A stretch of 8,769 nt of DNA. Origin: JAENWH01 sp038248745. Its GTDB lineage: Bacteria > Bacillota > Clostridia > Peptostreptococcales > Anaerovoracaceae. Position 1 is the first letter of the stretch. Each line of letters starts with the position of its first letter. Shown here one piece after another: positions 1 through 6,452 of the stretch. Both the position numbers and the translations under genes were made by a program. The stretch spans positions 1-8,769 of the forward strand of contig JBBRXC010000066.1 of NCBI GenBank assembly GCA_038248745.1. The letters are read 5' to 3'. The notes beneath the pieces are model-generated. The model did not search any database and had not been told where the DNA came from. It saw only the letters and a list, made by a program, of their open reading frames with translations.

Positions 1-12
1 TAGGAGGTTTTC

Positions 13-1002
13 ATGTCCGTAAAGGAAACGGTACTTAAAGTTCTTGAAGCAAATAAAGGATCGGTCGTCTCCGGCCAAATAATTGCAGCTGAGGCCGGTG
101 CTTCACGGGCAGCGGTATGGAAGGCAATCTCTCAGCTTCGAGAAGAAGGTTATCTAATAAACGCCTCAACAAAGAAAGGGTATATTCTTTCTTCACACAG
201 CGATTTATTGTCTCCCGAAGGGATTTATAGCTTTTCGAAACAAATACCCAAAGAAAAAATTCATTGTTTTAAAACCATAGATTCAACCAATGCCAAAGCA
301 AAGCAACTTGCTGTTCAAGAAGGCATGGATCTGGCACTAATCGTGTCTGAAGAGCAGACCAACGGTCGCGGCAGAATGGGACGAAGCTTTTTTTCTCCAA
401 ATGCTTCCGGCATTTATATGAGCTTATTGATCAAGCCAGATTTTGATATATCAAAATCTATTCTCGTTACAACAGCCGCAGCCGTTGCAGTTTGCCGGGC
501 AATAGATTCTGTTCTTCATATAAACTGTCGCATTAAATGGGTAAACGACATTTTTCTAGGGGACCGTAAAATTGGCGGGATACTGACGGAAGCCATCACT
601 GACTTTGAAAGTGGTCAAGTTGAATATATTGTAGTAGGAGTCGGACTAAATTATTGGGCGCCAAATGTGGGTTTCCCCAAAGATATTCAGGACACCGCAG
701 GGTATTTGTTAGATCAATGGTCGCCAAAATCAAGAAATGAATTGATTGCAAAAATTACTTCTGAATTAATAGATTTGTTAAATTCTCTGAATAATGTGGA
801 TTTTTTAGAAGAATATAAATCCCGTTCTTTCATATTAGGTCATCAGGTTGTTTTTTCTCACCAGAAAGATGGGCAAGTTTTCTCCCAATCAGGTAAGGCT
901 GTAGATATTGATTCCGATGGTAGTTTGCTCGTACTCCTTGAAGATGGAAAAATAAAAACGATTAACAGCGGTGAAGTGACCATCAGAAAACAGCCCGAAT
1001 AA
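13..1002 (+). CDS. birA: Biotin--[acetyl-CoA-carboxylase] ligase with N-terminal HTH (bifunctional BirA)
   Basis: Cytoplasmic enzyme that activates biotin with ATP to biotinyl-5'-AMP and attaches it to the acceptor lysine of biotin carboxyl carrier proteins. The N-terminal winged helix (about residues 1-60, with a helix-turn-helix near 20-45) marks it as a class II, DNA-binding BirA able to repress biotin genes. Catalytic motifs are visible: GRGRMGR (118-124, adenylate-binding loop), KWVND (175-179), KIGGILTE (186-193, with K186 the likely ligase lysine) and GVGLN (209-213). A C-terminal SH3-like domain covers roughly residues 280-329. The 329-aa length is normal for class II enzymes. The start is supported by GGAGG at 3-7, five bases before the ATG. 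Its promoter lies outside the window, so its upstream partners are unknown. It converges on the TRAP operon and ends at a shared hairpin. No biotin biosynthesis gene is in view, so the repressor role is inferred from the domain only. Confidence 0.96.
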   Translation: MSVKETVLKVLEANKGSVVSGQIIAAEAGASRAAVWKAISQLREEGYLINASTKKGYILSSHSDLLSPEGIYSFSKQIPKEKIHCFKTIDSTNAKAKQLAVQEGMDLALIVSEEQTNGRGRMGRSFFSPNASGIYMSLLIKPDFDISKSILVTTAAAVAVCRAIDSVLHINCRIKWVNDIFLGDRKIGGILTEAITDFESGQVEYIVVGVGLNYWAPNVGFPKDIQDTAGYLLDQWSPKSRNELIAKITSELIDLLNSLNNVDFLEEYKSRSFILGHQVVFSHQKDGQVFSQSGKAVDIDSDGSLLVLLEDGKIKTINSGEVTIRKQPE

Positions 1003-1055
1003 AATAATGCCCTGATTCATTAGAAAAGAATCAGGGCATTATTATTATAATTTTT
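1003..1055. terminator. Bidirectional rho-independent terminator between birA and dctM
   Basis: A perfect 16-bp stem pairs 1003-1018 with 1028-1043 around a 9-nt loop. It begins immediately after the birA stop codon. On the plus strand it is followed by an AT-rich stretch and five T at 1051-1055. On the minus strand the stem runs into a T-rich end (TTATTTTATT), 27 nt past the dctM stop. It probably ends both convergent transcripts. Confidence 0.9.
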
Positions 1056-1069
1056 AATAGTCAATTTTT

Positions 1070-2368
1070 TTATACAAATCCGAACATTCTAGGAAGCCAC
1101 AGGGACAATCCTGGAACAAAGGTTGTTATCGCTAATGTAGGGATCCATGCAAAGGCAATGAACCACATAGTAGGCTTCATCATTTCATTAATTGGCGCAT
1201 TACCAATTCTAGAACCTAGATATAAGAATGGCGCTGTTGGTGGTGTAACACAACCAAGTCCAAGATTAACGCCCAATATCGCTGCAAAATGAACAGGGTC
1301 TACACCCAAAGCTATTACGACAGGCAAAAGTATAGGTGTTGTTAACAATATGGCACTTGTATCATCCATCAGCATCCCAATGATAATTAAGAACAGATTA
1401 ACCATCAGGATTAATAAAACAGTATTATCTGTTACAGACGTCATCACTTTTAAGATCATCTGAGGAACATTTTCCATAATATATAAGCGGGAAAGCATCA
1501 TAACTGATAAAAGCATGATCATAATAACGCCTGCCGTGGTACTTGCAATAATGACACTTTCTTTAAAAGTTTTAGTATCTAAACCTTTATAGAACCAAAT
1601 ACCAACAGGGATCGTGTAGATAACTGACACGGCCGCAGCTTCAGTCGGTGTAAGGAATCCACCATAGATGCCGCCAAGAATAATAACTGGGGCGATCATC
1701 GCAGGGATTGCTCTAACTGTTCTATTTCCCAGTTTTTTTACATATGCCTTAGGAGGCATTTTATCCGTAAGCCTAATATCTGGGTTTTTACGTAACAGCC
1801 AGAAATTCGTAGCACTTAATAAAATAACTAAAATAATACCAGGTATTACTGTTGAAAGGAAACAAGCTAATACTGACTGGCCTCCTATAAATGCATAAAT
1901 AATCATATTAAGGCTTGGTGGAATCAACAGTCCCAGCAAAGATGCACTGGAAACCAACGCTGCAGATACTCCCCTAGGGTAACCTGCTTTTTCCATTCTT
2001 GGAAGCATGATTGTTCCAATACATGAAAGTGTGGCAAAACCACTTCCTGAAATTGCGCCAAACAGCGCACAGGAAATGACCATAACGGCTCCTAGTCCGC
2101 CTTTTAATCTTCCAACAAACATTTCAACAAGGTTTATGAGACTTTCGCCAACACCACTTTTTTCCATCAGGTTTCCAGCCAAAATGAAAAGAGGAATGGC
2201 TACAAGGATAAGAGAACTTACTTTACTGAATCCATAAGGAAGAAGAAATGTATAATCATATCCGCCTCCAACTACTATAACAAGTGATGATGCAAAAAAT
2301 GCAAATGGGATTGGAACGCCCAACAATAATACGACAATCAACACTAGTACTGCTATTGCTACAATCAT
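1070..2368 (-). CDS. dctM: TRAP transporter large permease subunit (DctM family)
   Basis: Large membrane subunit of a tripartite ATP-independent periplasmic-type transporter. The family uses an ion gradient, usually Na+, to import organic acids delivered by the binding protein. The 432-aa length is typical. The protein is hydrophobic throughout, with about 12 predicted membrane segments. Family signatures seen include AISGSGFATLS (105-115), GLLIPPS (146-152), the GGFLTPTEAAAVSV segment (236-249), GMLMDDTSAI (331-340) and GLGCVTPPTAP (370-380). The start ATG lies one base after the dctQ stop, and its ribosome site (GGGGG) is inside the dctQ 3' end, so translation is probably coupled to dctQ. 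It is the last gene of dctP-dctQ-dctM. Substrate cannot be read from the sequence; the symbol denotes the family, not a proven C4-dicarboxylate carrier. Confidence 0.95.
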   Translation of the reverse strand: MIVAIAVLVLIVVLLLGVPIPFAFFASSLVIVVGGGYDYTFLLPYGFSKVSSLILVAIPLFILAGNLMEKSGVGESLINLVEMFVGRLKGGLGAVMVISCALFGAISGSGFATLSCIGTIMLPRMEKAGYPRGVSAALVSSASLLGLLIPPSLNMIIYAFIGGQSVLACFLSTVIPGIILVILLSATNFWLLRKNPDIRLTDKMPPKAYVKKLGNRTVRAIPAMIAPVIILGGIYGGFLTPTEAAAVSVIYTIPVGIWFYKGLDTKTFKESVIIASTTAGVIMIMLLSVMMLSRLYIMENVPQMILKVMTSVTDNTVLLILMVNLFLIIIGMLMDDTSAILLTTPILLPVVIALGVDPVHFAAILGVNLGLGCVTPPTAPFLYLGSRIGNAPINEMMKPTMWFIAFAWIPTLAITTFVPGLSLWLPRMFGFV

Positions 2369-2369
2369 T

Positions 2370-2948
2370 CTATTGCACCCCCTTCATATCATCTATTGGC
2401 AAATCTGAAACGTCTATTTTTTTAACATATCTCAATATAAAAGCTTTCACTTCATCATAAAGATACACTGCATTATAAAATGTCATTACAGACAGGCCAA
2501 ACAGCAAGGATGATTGAGAAACGGTTACAGGGATTCTCCAAACAGGTGTTTTGGTCTGCATTTCAATGGTCCATTGAAATAAATTAAATGCCCAGTATAA
2601 GAAAACCATACCTAGCACCAATGCCACAGCATTTCTAAGCATTGCAATCAGGGCCTTCGTATATCCTTCTGGCATGGTTGCAACAATAATATCCGCGGTA
2701 ATATGGCTTTTTTCAAAGCTGCCATAGGCTGCGCCAAACATGTATAGCCAAAATGCACAGATAATAAGAATCTCTTCATATCCTTGAAAGTTTATGTTAA
2801 AAGATCTAGTAATGACCGCTGCAAAAGTGATCAGTGTAACTAAAGATGCCATTACAATTAAGCCGAATTTCAAGAATTTTTCTAACAATTTCCAAAAAAG
2901 AGTGTTTTTAAGGTTATTCACTAATAGAATTTTTTTAGGGTTACTCAC
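2370..2948 (-). CDS. dctQ: TRAP transporter small permease subunit (DctQ family)
   Basis: Small membrane subunit that pairs with DctM to form the TRAP permease. At 192 aa it shows four hydrophobic segments (about 28-48, 58-76, 100-122 and 141-163). The family hallmark around the second helix is present: an acidic pair (E58-E59), W67, then the loop with H82 in SHITADI. It begins with GTG rather than ATG; the choice is supported by AAAGGAGG at 2955-2962, six bases upstream. The gene is separated from dctP by 93 bases holding a hairpin, while the dctM start follows its stop by one base. The N-terminal 27 residues are basic (several Lys) and likely cytoplasmic. The C-terminal tail after the last helix is charged and somewhat long. 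No defect is seen. Confidence 0.92.
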   Translation of the reverse strand: MSNPKKILLVNNLKNTLFWKLLEKFLKFGLIVMASLVTLITFAAVITRSFNINFQGYEEILIICAFWLYMFGAAYGSFEKSHITADIIVATMPEGYTKALIAMLRNAVALVLGMVFLYWAFNLFQWTIEMQTKTPVWRIPVTVSQSSLLFGLSVMTFYNAVYLYDEVKAFILRYVKKIDVSDLPIDDMKGVQ

Positions 2949-2976
2949 AGTTAGCCTCCTTTCTTTTCTCCATTAG

Positions 2977-3003
2977 CAAAGGGAAGGAGAACCCTTCCCT
3001 TTG
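2977..3003 (-). promoter_or_regulatory. Intercistronic hairpin between dctP and dctQ
   Basis: An 11-bp perfect stem pairs 2977-2987 (CAAAGGGAAGG) with 2993-3003 around a 5-nt loop, 38 bases past the dctP stop in the operon's direction. No T run follows on the minus strand, so it is unlikely to be a full terminator for the operon. Hairpins at this place in binding-protein operons commonly protect the 3' end of the upstream message or reduce read-through, giving more binding protein than permease. On the plus strand it is followed by TTTTT (3004-3008), so it could stop antisense transcripts. Confidence 0.7.
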
Positions 3004-3041
3004 TTTTTAATATAATTATTTAATTATTAGATAGAAAGCTA

Positions 3042-4076
3042 TTATAATTTATCTACTTCAGCTTTCATTCCATCCATAAGTTCTTTTCCAAGAAGTTCTT
3101 CAAGTTTAGGCCATGATGTTTCTCTTACAAATGTTGCATAAGCATCAACCTGCTCAGGCGTAAATTCAACAACTTCTACACCATAATCAGCAGCCAATTT
3201 TTCCATGTAAACCTTCTCATTTTCTTCTGCAAGCGTAAAGCTCTTCACGCTTTGTTCCTGGAAAACAGCAACAACAGTTGCAGCATCTTCAGGTGTCAGT
3301 TTTGCAAGAGTTTTTTCACTTACAACATAACTTGTAGCTTCAGCATGAATATAGTTAACATACATATAATTGATAACTTCTCCAACCCATGCATAGTTGA
3401 TATTTGGTGTTCCGCCAACCCATCCGTCTACTACTTTTGTCTGAATTGCTGTTGGAACTTCAGCATAAGGAACAGTAATAGGGTTAAATCCTAAATCTTG
3501 CTGTGCTACACTGAATGTAACCATGGCAGGACTTCTTGTTTTAACATTTTTGTTGGTCCCAGGTGTCATCATATCGGTAGGTTCTTGTACAAATGCCATT
3601 CCGATAAATCCTTCAAGTACTGTGCCCAAGAATTTAACGCCATTGGCTTCAGTTAAATCTCCAATAACCCCTGAAAGATATGAATCTGGTGCGAAAAGAA
3701 TTTTCGCTTCGTCAAAACTTTTTGCATAATAAGGAACATAAGCAGCTCCCAATCTAGCATCTAATGCATCTGGAATTGTTATCTGAGCAAGGTCAATGGT
3801 TCCTCTAACTATTTCTTCATAAACAGTTTCATATCCACCTAATTGACTTGCAGGGAAATATTCAATTTCAACTCTTCCTTCAGTTCTCTCTTTAACCATT
3901 TCGGCTGCTTCATTATTCAAAGTTGTTGCAATATGTTCAAGTGGTGCATCTGAAGCCAGTCTCAAAACAATTGTGTCAGCTGGAGCATTTTCATCTGGAG
4001 CAGCTCCGCCCCCGCAACCTGATGCAAATACTGATATTAACATAACAAGAACTAGTAATATTGACAGTTTTTTCAT
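3042..4076 (-). CDS. dctP: TRAP transporter substrate-binding lipoprotein (DctP family)
   Basis: Extracytoplasmic solute receptor that captures an organic acid and delivers it to DctQ-DctM. Residues 1-20 form a lipoprotein signal peptide ending in the lipobox FASGC, with C21 the likely lipidated cysteine, as expected for a Gram-positive cell. A Gly/Ala/Pro/Asp linker follows, then the mature domain from about residue 36. DctP-family features: the segment with SQLGGYETVYEEIVRGTIDL (77-96), the conserved arginine R181 in KTRSP (the residue that usually binds the ligand carboxylate), and VPYAEVPTAIQTKVVDGWVG (202-221). Length 344 aa is normal. The start is supported by AAGGAG, 6-7 bases before the ATG. 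First gene of the TRAP operon, with its own strong promoter. R181 suggests a carboxylated ligand; which one is not visible. Confidence 0.95.
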   Translation of the reverse strand: MKKLSILLVLVMLISVFASGCGGGAAPDENAPADTIVLRLASDAPLEHIATTLNNEAAEMVKERTEGRVEIEYFPASQLGGYETVYEEIVRGTIDLAQITIPDALDARLGAAYVPYYAKSFDEAKILFAPDSYLSGVIGDLTEANGVKFLGTVLEGFIGMAFVQEPTDMMTPGTNKNVKTRSPAMVTFSVAQQDLGFNPITVPYAEVPTAIQTKVVDGWVGGTPNINYAWVGEVINYMYVNYIHAEATSYVVSEKTLAKLTPEDAATVVAVFQEQSVKSFTLAEENEKVYMEKLAADYGVEVVEFTPEQVDAYATFVRETSWPKLEELLGKELMDGMKAEVDKL

Positions 4077-4239
4077 TTTATTCTCCTTCTTTTATTGATC
4101 TTCTAGAATTAGGCAAAAAAACATTTCATTTTACTTTTACTTTCCAAACCACATTGCTCAACATTTGATGTTTATATTTACGCCTCCTTTCTTTCCACCT
4201 TAACTAAGTTACTTTCTTTAGTAAATAACTTATTATCCG

Positions 4240-4254
4240 AATTTTCTAAAACCT
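4240..4254. promoter_or_regulatory. Possible CodY-like box at the dctP transcription start
   Basis: The plus-strand sequence AATTTTCTAAAACCT agrees with the published CodY consensus AATTTTCWGAAAATT at 12 of 15 positions. It lies at about +1 to +15 of the predicted dctP transcript, a position suited to repression. In such AT-rich DNA three-mismatch matches arise often by chance, so this is a weak prediction. Confidence 0.3.
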
Positions 4255-4260
4255 TTTTTT

Positions 4261-4290
4261 ATTATACAATTATAAATAGCTTCATGTCAA
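4261..4290 (-). promoter_or_regulatory. Sigma-A-type promoter of the dctPQM operon
   Basis: Reading the minus strand, TTGACA (4290-4285) is followed after 18 bases by TATAAT (4266-4261). Both hexamers match the consensus perfectly. The transcript would start near 4254, giving a leader of roughly 178 nt before the dctP ATG. The promoter lies downstream of the cysK terminator, so the TRAP operon has its own initiation. Confidence 0.85.
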
Positions 4291-4331
4291 TAATTTTATT
4301 TTTTATTTTAATACAATTTTGCATATTTATT

Positions 4332-4384
4332 AAAAAAAACCTATAATTATAGACATTGTTTATGTCTATAATTATAGGTTTTTT
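4332..4384 (-). terminator. Rho-independent terminator of cysK
   Basis: A 23-bp perfect stem pairs 4334-4356 with 4362-4384 around a 5-nt loop. In the minus direction it starts 20 bases past the cysK stop codon and ends in eight T (4339-4332). The stem is unusually AT-rich for a terminator, relying on length rather than GC content. It also has six T on the plus-strand side, so it may act both ways. Each arm contains the 12-bp self-palindrome CTATAATTATAG (4341-4352 and 4366-4377). Confidence 0.85.
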
Positions 4385-4385
4385 G

Positions 4386-4415
4386 TCTATTAAATACTTA
4401 TCTACTAAATACTTA
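4386..4415. repeat. 15-bp tandem duplication across the cysK stop codon
   Basis: Two adjacent 15-bp units, TCTATTAAATACTTA (4386-4400) and TCTACTAAATACTTA (4401-4415), differ at one base. The second unit encodes the last codons and the TAG stop of cysK. Because the unit is a multiple of three, the copy stays in frame and repeats the stop signals (TAG TAG, then TAA TAG downstream). Confidence 0.85.
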
Positions 4416-5322
4416 AATATCTTTCTCCTGTATCAGGCAGCAGAACTACTATTTTTTTATTCTTGTTTTCTTTTCTCAATGCAACCTTTGTCGCTGCCCA
4501 TAATGCCGCTCCGCTTGATATCCCCACAAGTATTCCCTCTTCATGAGCAAGAGATTGTGCTGTATTTTTTGCAGCTTCTCCTTCAACAAGTATTATTTCA
4601 TCGTATATCTCTCGATCTAATACCTGTGGAATAAAATTAGCGCCTATTCCTTGTATCGGATGAGGTCCGAACTTACCTTGAGAAAGTAGTGGGGAAGCTG
4701 CAGGTTCAACTGCAATGATTTGTATATTGGGATTTTCGTTTTTCAAATAGTTCCCAACGCCCGTAATTGTTCCGCCTGTTCCTATGCCGGCGACAAAAAT
4801 ATCAACTTGGCCTTCAGTATCTTCCCATATTTCCGGTCCAGTTTTACGGTAATGGATATCGGGATTTGCCTTGTTGGAAAATTGATCCGGTATAAAACTA
4901 CCCATAATATCTTCTGCCAGTTCTTTGGCTTTGTTAACTGCGCCCGTCATTCCTTCTGAACCTTTTGTCAAAACAATTTCAGCACCATATGCCAGCAGTA
5001 TCTTTCTTCTTTCCATACTCATTGTTTCCGGCATAGTGAAGACAGCTTTATATCCTCTTGCCGCACAAACCATAGCAAGCCCAATTCCCGTATTGCCAGA
5101 AGTGGGTTCAATAATTGTCGACCCCGGTCCAATGAGCCCTGCAAGTTCTGCTTCATCAATCATATTAATAGAAACTCTGTCCTTTACGCTTCCTCCAGGA
5201 TTGAATGACTCCAATTTCACAATTATATTTGAATGTATCCCTCGCGTTTTGCTGTAGTTCCTGATCTCAACCAAAGGTGTTGTCCCAATAAGCTCTGTAA
5301 TTGACTTATGAATTTTTTTCAT
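4405..5322 (-). CDS. cysK: Cysteine synthase (O-acetylserine sulfhydrylase)
   Basis: Pyridoxal-phosphate enzyme of the cytoplasm that makes L-cysteine and acetate from O-acetyl-L-serine and sulfide. Fold-type II signatures are complete: the Schiff-base lysine K47 in GGSVKDR (43-49), the substrate loop PTSGNTG (73-79), the phosphate-binding glycine loop GIGTGGT (179-185), HPIQGIG (221-227), GISSGA (257-262, whose serine contacts the pyridine nitrogen) and PDTGERYLS (296-304). Length 305 aa is typical. The extreme C-terminus is a few residues shorter than the common ending (ERYLS plus about four), with tandem TAG stops, and no catalytic element is lost. The start is supported by GGAGGGGG about six bases upstream. 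It appears monocistronic, with its own terminator, and is divergent from the permease-HD-larE operon. No cysE is in view. CysK rather than cystathionine beta-synthase or CysM is favoured by motifs and length, though paralogues are hard to separate by eye. Confidence 0.94.
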   Translation of the reverse strand: MKKIHKSITELIGTTPLVEIRNYSKTRGIHSNIIVKLESFNPGGSVKDRVSINMIDEAELAGLIGPGSTIIEPTSGNTGIGLAMVCAARGYKAVFTMPETMSMERRKILLAYGAEIVLTKGSEGMTGAVNKAKELAEDIMGSFIPDQFSNKANPDIHYRKTGPEIWEDTEGQVDIFVAGIGTGGTITGVGNYLKNENPNIQIIAVEPAASPLLSQGKFGPHPIQGIGANFIPQVLDREIYDEIILVEGEAAKNTAQSLAHEEGILVGISSGAALWAATKVALRKENKNKKIVVLLPDTGERYLSI

Positions 5323-5350
5323 TTCTCTCCCCCTCCATTTCCATGGTGTA

Positions 5351-5385
5351 AAGAAAACTTAATTTGAAATATGAATCGTTTTCTT
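5351..5385. repeat. Inverted repeat in the cysK leader
   Basis: AAGAAAAC (5351-5358) and GTTTTCTT (5378-5385) are perfect inverted copies separated by 19 bases. They lie within the predicted 5' leader of cysK, about 30-60 bases before the start codon. They could form a weak hairpin in the RNA or be a protein-binding dyad. I do not recognise a known cysteine-regulator site or riboswitch here. Confidence 0.5.
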
Positions 5386-5406
5386 GATTTATTTTATCCT
5401 ATACCC

Positions 5407-5412
5407 ATTATA
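5407..5412 (-). promoter_or_regulatory. Possible -10 element of the cysK promoter
   Basis: On the minus strand TATAAT lies at 5412-5407, about 85 bases before the cysK start codon. The -35 position about 17 bases upstream shows only a weak match (GTATCA), so this promoter may need an activator or be misplaced. It is divergent from the permease promoter at 5444-5472. Confidence 0.5.
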
Positions 5413-5443
5413 CATAATAATTAACTATATGATACTCGTCTTG

Positions 5444-5472
5444 TTTACAATTTCTTGCTTTTTTGATATAAT
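5444..5472 (+). promoter_or_regulatory. Sigma-A-type promoter of the permease-HD-larE operon
   Basis: TTTACA (5444-5449) is followed after 17 bases by a perfect TATAAT (5467-5472). The predicted transcript starts near 5479, about 33 bases before the permease ATG. The three genes that follow are close-packed with no internal terminator, so this promoter probably serves all of them. Confidence 0.8.
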
Positions 5473-5511
5473 CATTTTATACTTTTTCTCATTATAAAGA
5501 GGACGGTGCCT

Positions 5512-6438
5512 ATGAATAAAAAAGTCAAATCAACAATATATTTAATGCTTACCGCAATTATCTGGGGGACAGCATTTGTAGCACAAAGAGAGGGAATGTC
5601 CTCCATAGGGCCATTTATGTTCAGCGCACTTAGAATGTATCTTGGTACGTTAACTCTTATTCCAATAATATATATAACCCTTTATAGAACAAAATTTAAA
5701 AAAAATCATATCCAGAAAAGTGCAATTGAAGGCAAGGCTGAAAACAAACTTTTGATGCAAGGGGGACTTTGGTGTGGCATTATTATTTTTTTTGCCGCAA
5801 ATTTCCAGCAGGTTGGGTTGGTTTCAACAAGTGCAGGGAAAACCGCTTTTATTACAACTTTGTATATTTTATTAGTGCCAATCATCGGGATTTTTCTTAA
5901 ACGTAAACTTCACTGGTATATTTGGATCGCCGTGGCAATGGGAACGCTCGGTTTATATTTTTTAACTATGACGGATTCTTTCACCATTGCTTTTGGAGAT
6001 TTGGTCATATTAATAGGCGCATTTTTCTGGGCGTTTCATATCCTTTGCATGGATTATTATGCACCAAAGGTAATGGTCACCAAACTCATTGCGATACAGT
6101 TCTTCATTTCAGGCTCACTAAGTTTAATCGTTTCACTTTTAACAGAACCTGTACTATATGAAGGTCTAATTGCCGCTATGCCGACCATTGTCTACACGGG
6201 TATCATGTCTTCAGGCCTTGCCTTCACATTTCAAGGCCTTGGTCAGAAAGATGCCAATCCAACAACTGCATCGATAATATTAAGCACAGAAGCCTTATTC
6301 GGTGCTATTGCTGGGTACCTTTTTCTTTCAGAAATGTTTACACAGAGAGAATTTCTGGGCTGCGTGCTCATGTTTTCTGCTGTAATCATTTCGCAACTAC
6401 CAACAAAAGCAGATAGACAGGGAAAAATTAATTCTTAA
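5512..6438 (+). CDS. EamA-family (DMT superfamily) permease
   Basis: Integral membrane protein of the drug/metabolite transporter superfamily, members of which mostly export amino acids, metabolites or drugs. It has 308 aa and about ten hydrophobic helices arranged as two EamA repeats (about residues 8-150 and 162-297). The first repeat opens with WGTAFVAQ (18-25), a typical EamA start. The second ends with the conserved segment around 223-264 containing NPTTASIILSTEALFGAIAG (239-258). A charged cytoplasmic loop of some 20 residues (about 60-80) is rich in Lys. I chose ATG 5512 over GTG 5506 because AGAGG at 5498-5502 is nine bases from the ATG but only three from the GTG. The gene heads the operon with an HD protein and larE and is divergent from cysK. 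The substrate is unknown. The cysK and larE neighbours make a sulfur compound conceivable, but that is speculation. Confidence 0.92.
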   Translation: MNKKVKSTIYLMLTAIIWGTAFVAQREGMSSIGPFMFSALRMYLGTLTLIPIIYITLYRTKFKKNHIQKSAIEGKAENKLLMQGGLWCGIIIFFAANFQQVGLVSTSAGKTAFITTLYILLVPIIGIFLKRKLHWYIWIAVAMGTLGLYFLTMTDSFTIAFGDLVILIGAFFWAFHILCMDYYAPKVMVTKLIAIQFFISGSLSLIVSLLTEPVLYEGLIAAMPTIVYTGIMSSGLAFTFQGLGQKDANPTTASIILSTEALFGAIAGYLFLSEMFTQREFLGCVLMFSAVIISQLPTKADRQGKINS

Positions 6439-6452
6439 TATAGGAGGATGAT

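Larger units (their letters stand above)
4077..4331 (-). promoter_or_regulatory. Long 5' leader and upstream region of the TRAP operon
   Basis: This 255-base region separates the cysK terminator from the dctP start. Apart from the promoter at 4261-4290 it holds a leader of about 175-180 nt on the minus strand. Within the leader are a CodY-like box at 4240-4254, a weak hairpin (AAGTTA at 4206-4211 pairing with TAACTT at 4226-4231), a strong but orphan Shine-Dalgarno AAAGGAGG at 4183-4190, and the true dctP ribosome site just before 4076. I recognise no known riboswitch class and no T-box motif. No credible gene was found. Confidence 0.6.

Noticed and set aside
1668..2237. Two open frames of 76 codons on the plus strand opposite dctM
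   Set aside because: They are antisense to strongly conserved permease codons and lack ribosome sites, so they are shadows.
4126..4164. 12-codon frame in the dctP leader (MLSNVVWKVKVK)
   Set aside because: Its ATG is 18 bases from the nearest Shine-Dalgarno and the peptide has no recognisable features or regulatory codon run.
4925..5257. 110-codon open frame on the plus strand within cysK
   Set aside because: It is antisense to the well-conserved cysK reading frame, has no convincing ribosome site, and its translation resembles no family I know.
5366..5390. Possible catabolite-repression (cre) site near cysK
   Set aside because: Only the central AANCGNT part fits; the outer half-sites mismatch the TGWAANCGNTNWCA consensus at four positions.
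5323..5505. Riboswitch or T-box upstream of cysK or the permease
   Set aside because: The leaders are too short, about 80 and 33 bases, and no T-box, S-box or other known motif is present.
5506..5514. GTG start for the permease six bases before the ATG
   Set aside because: The AGAGG ribosome site would be only three bases from the GTG but nine from the ATG, which fits far better.
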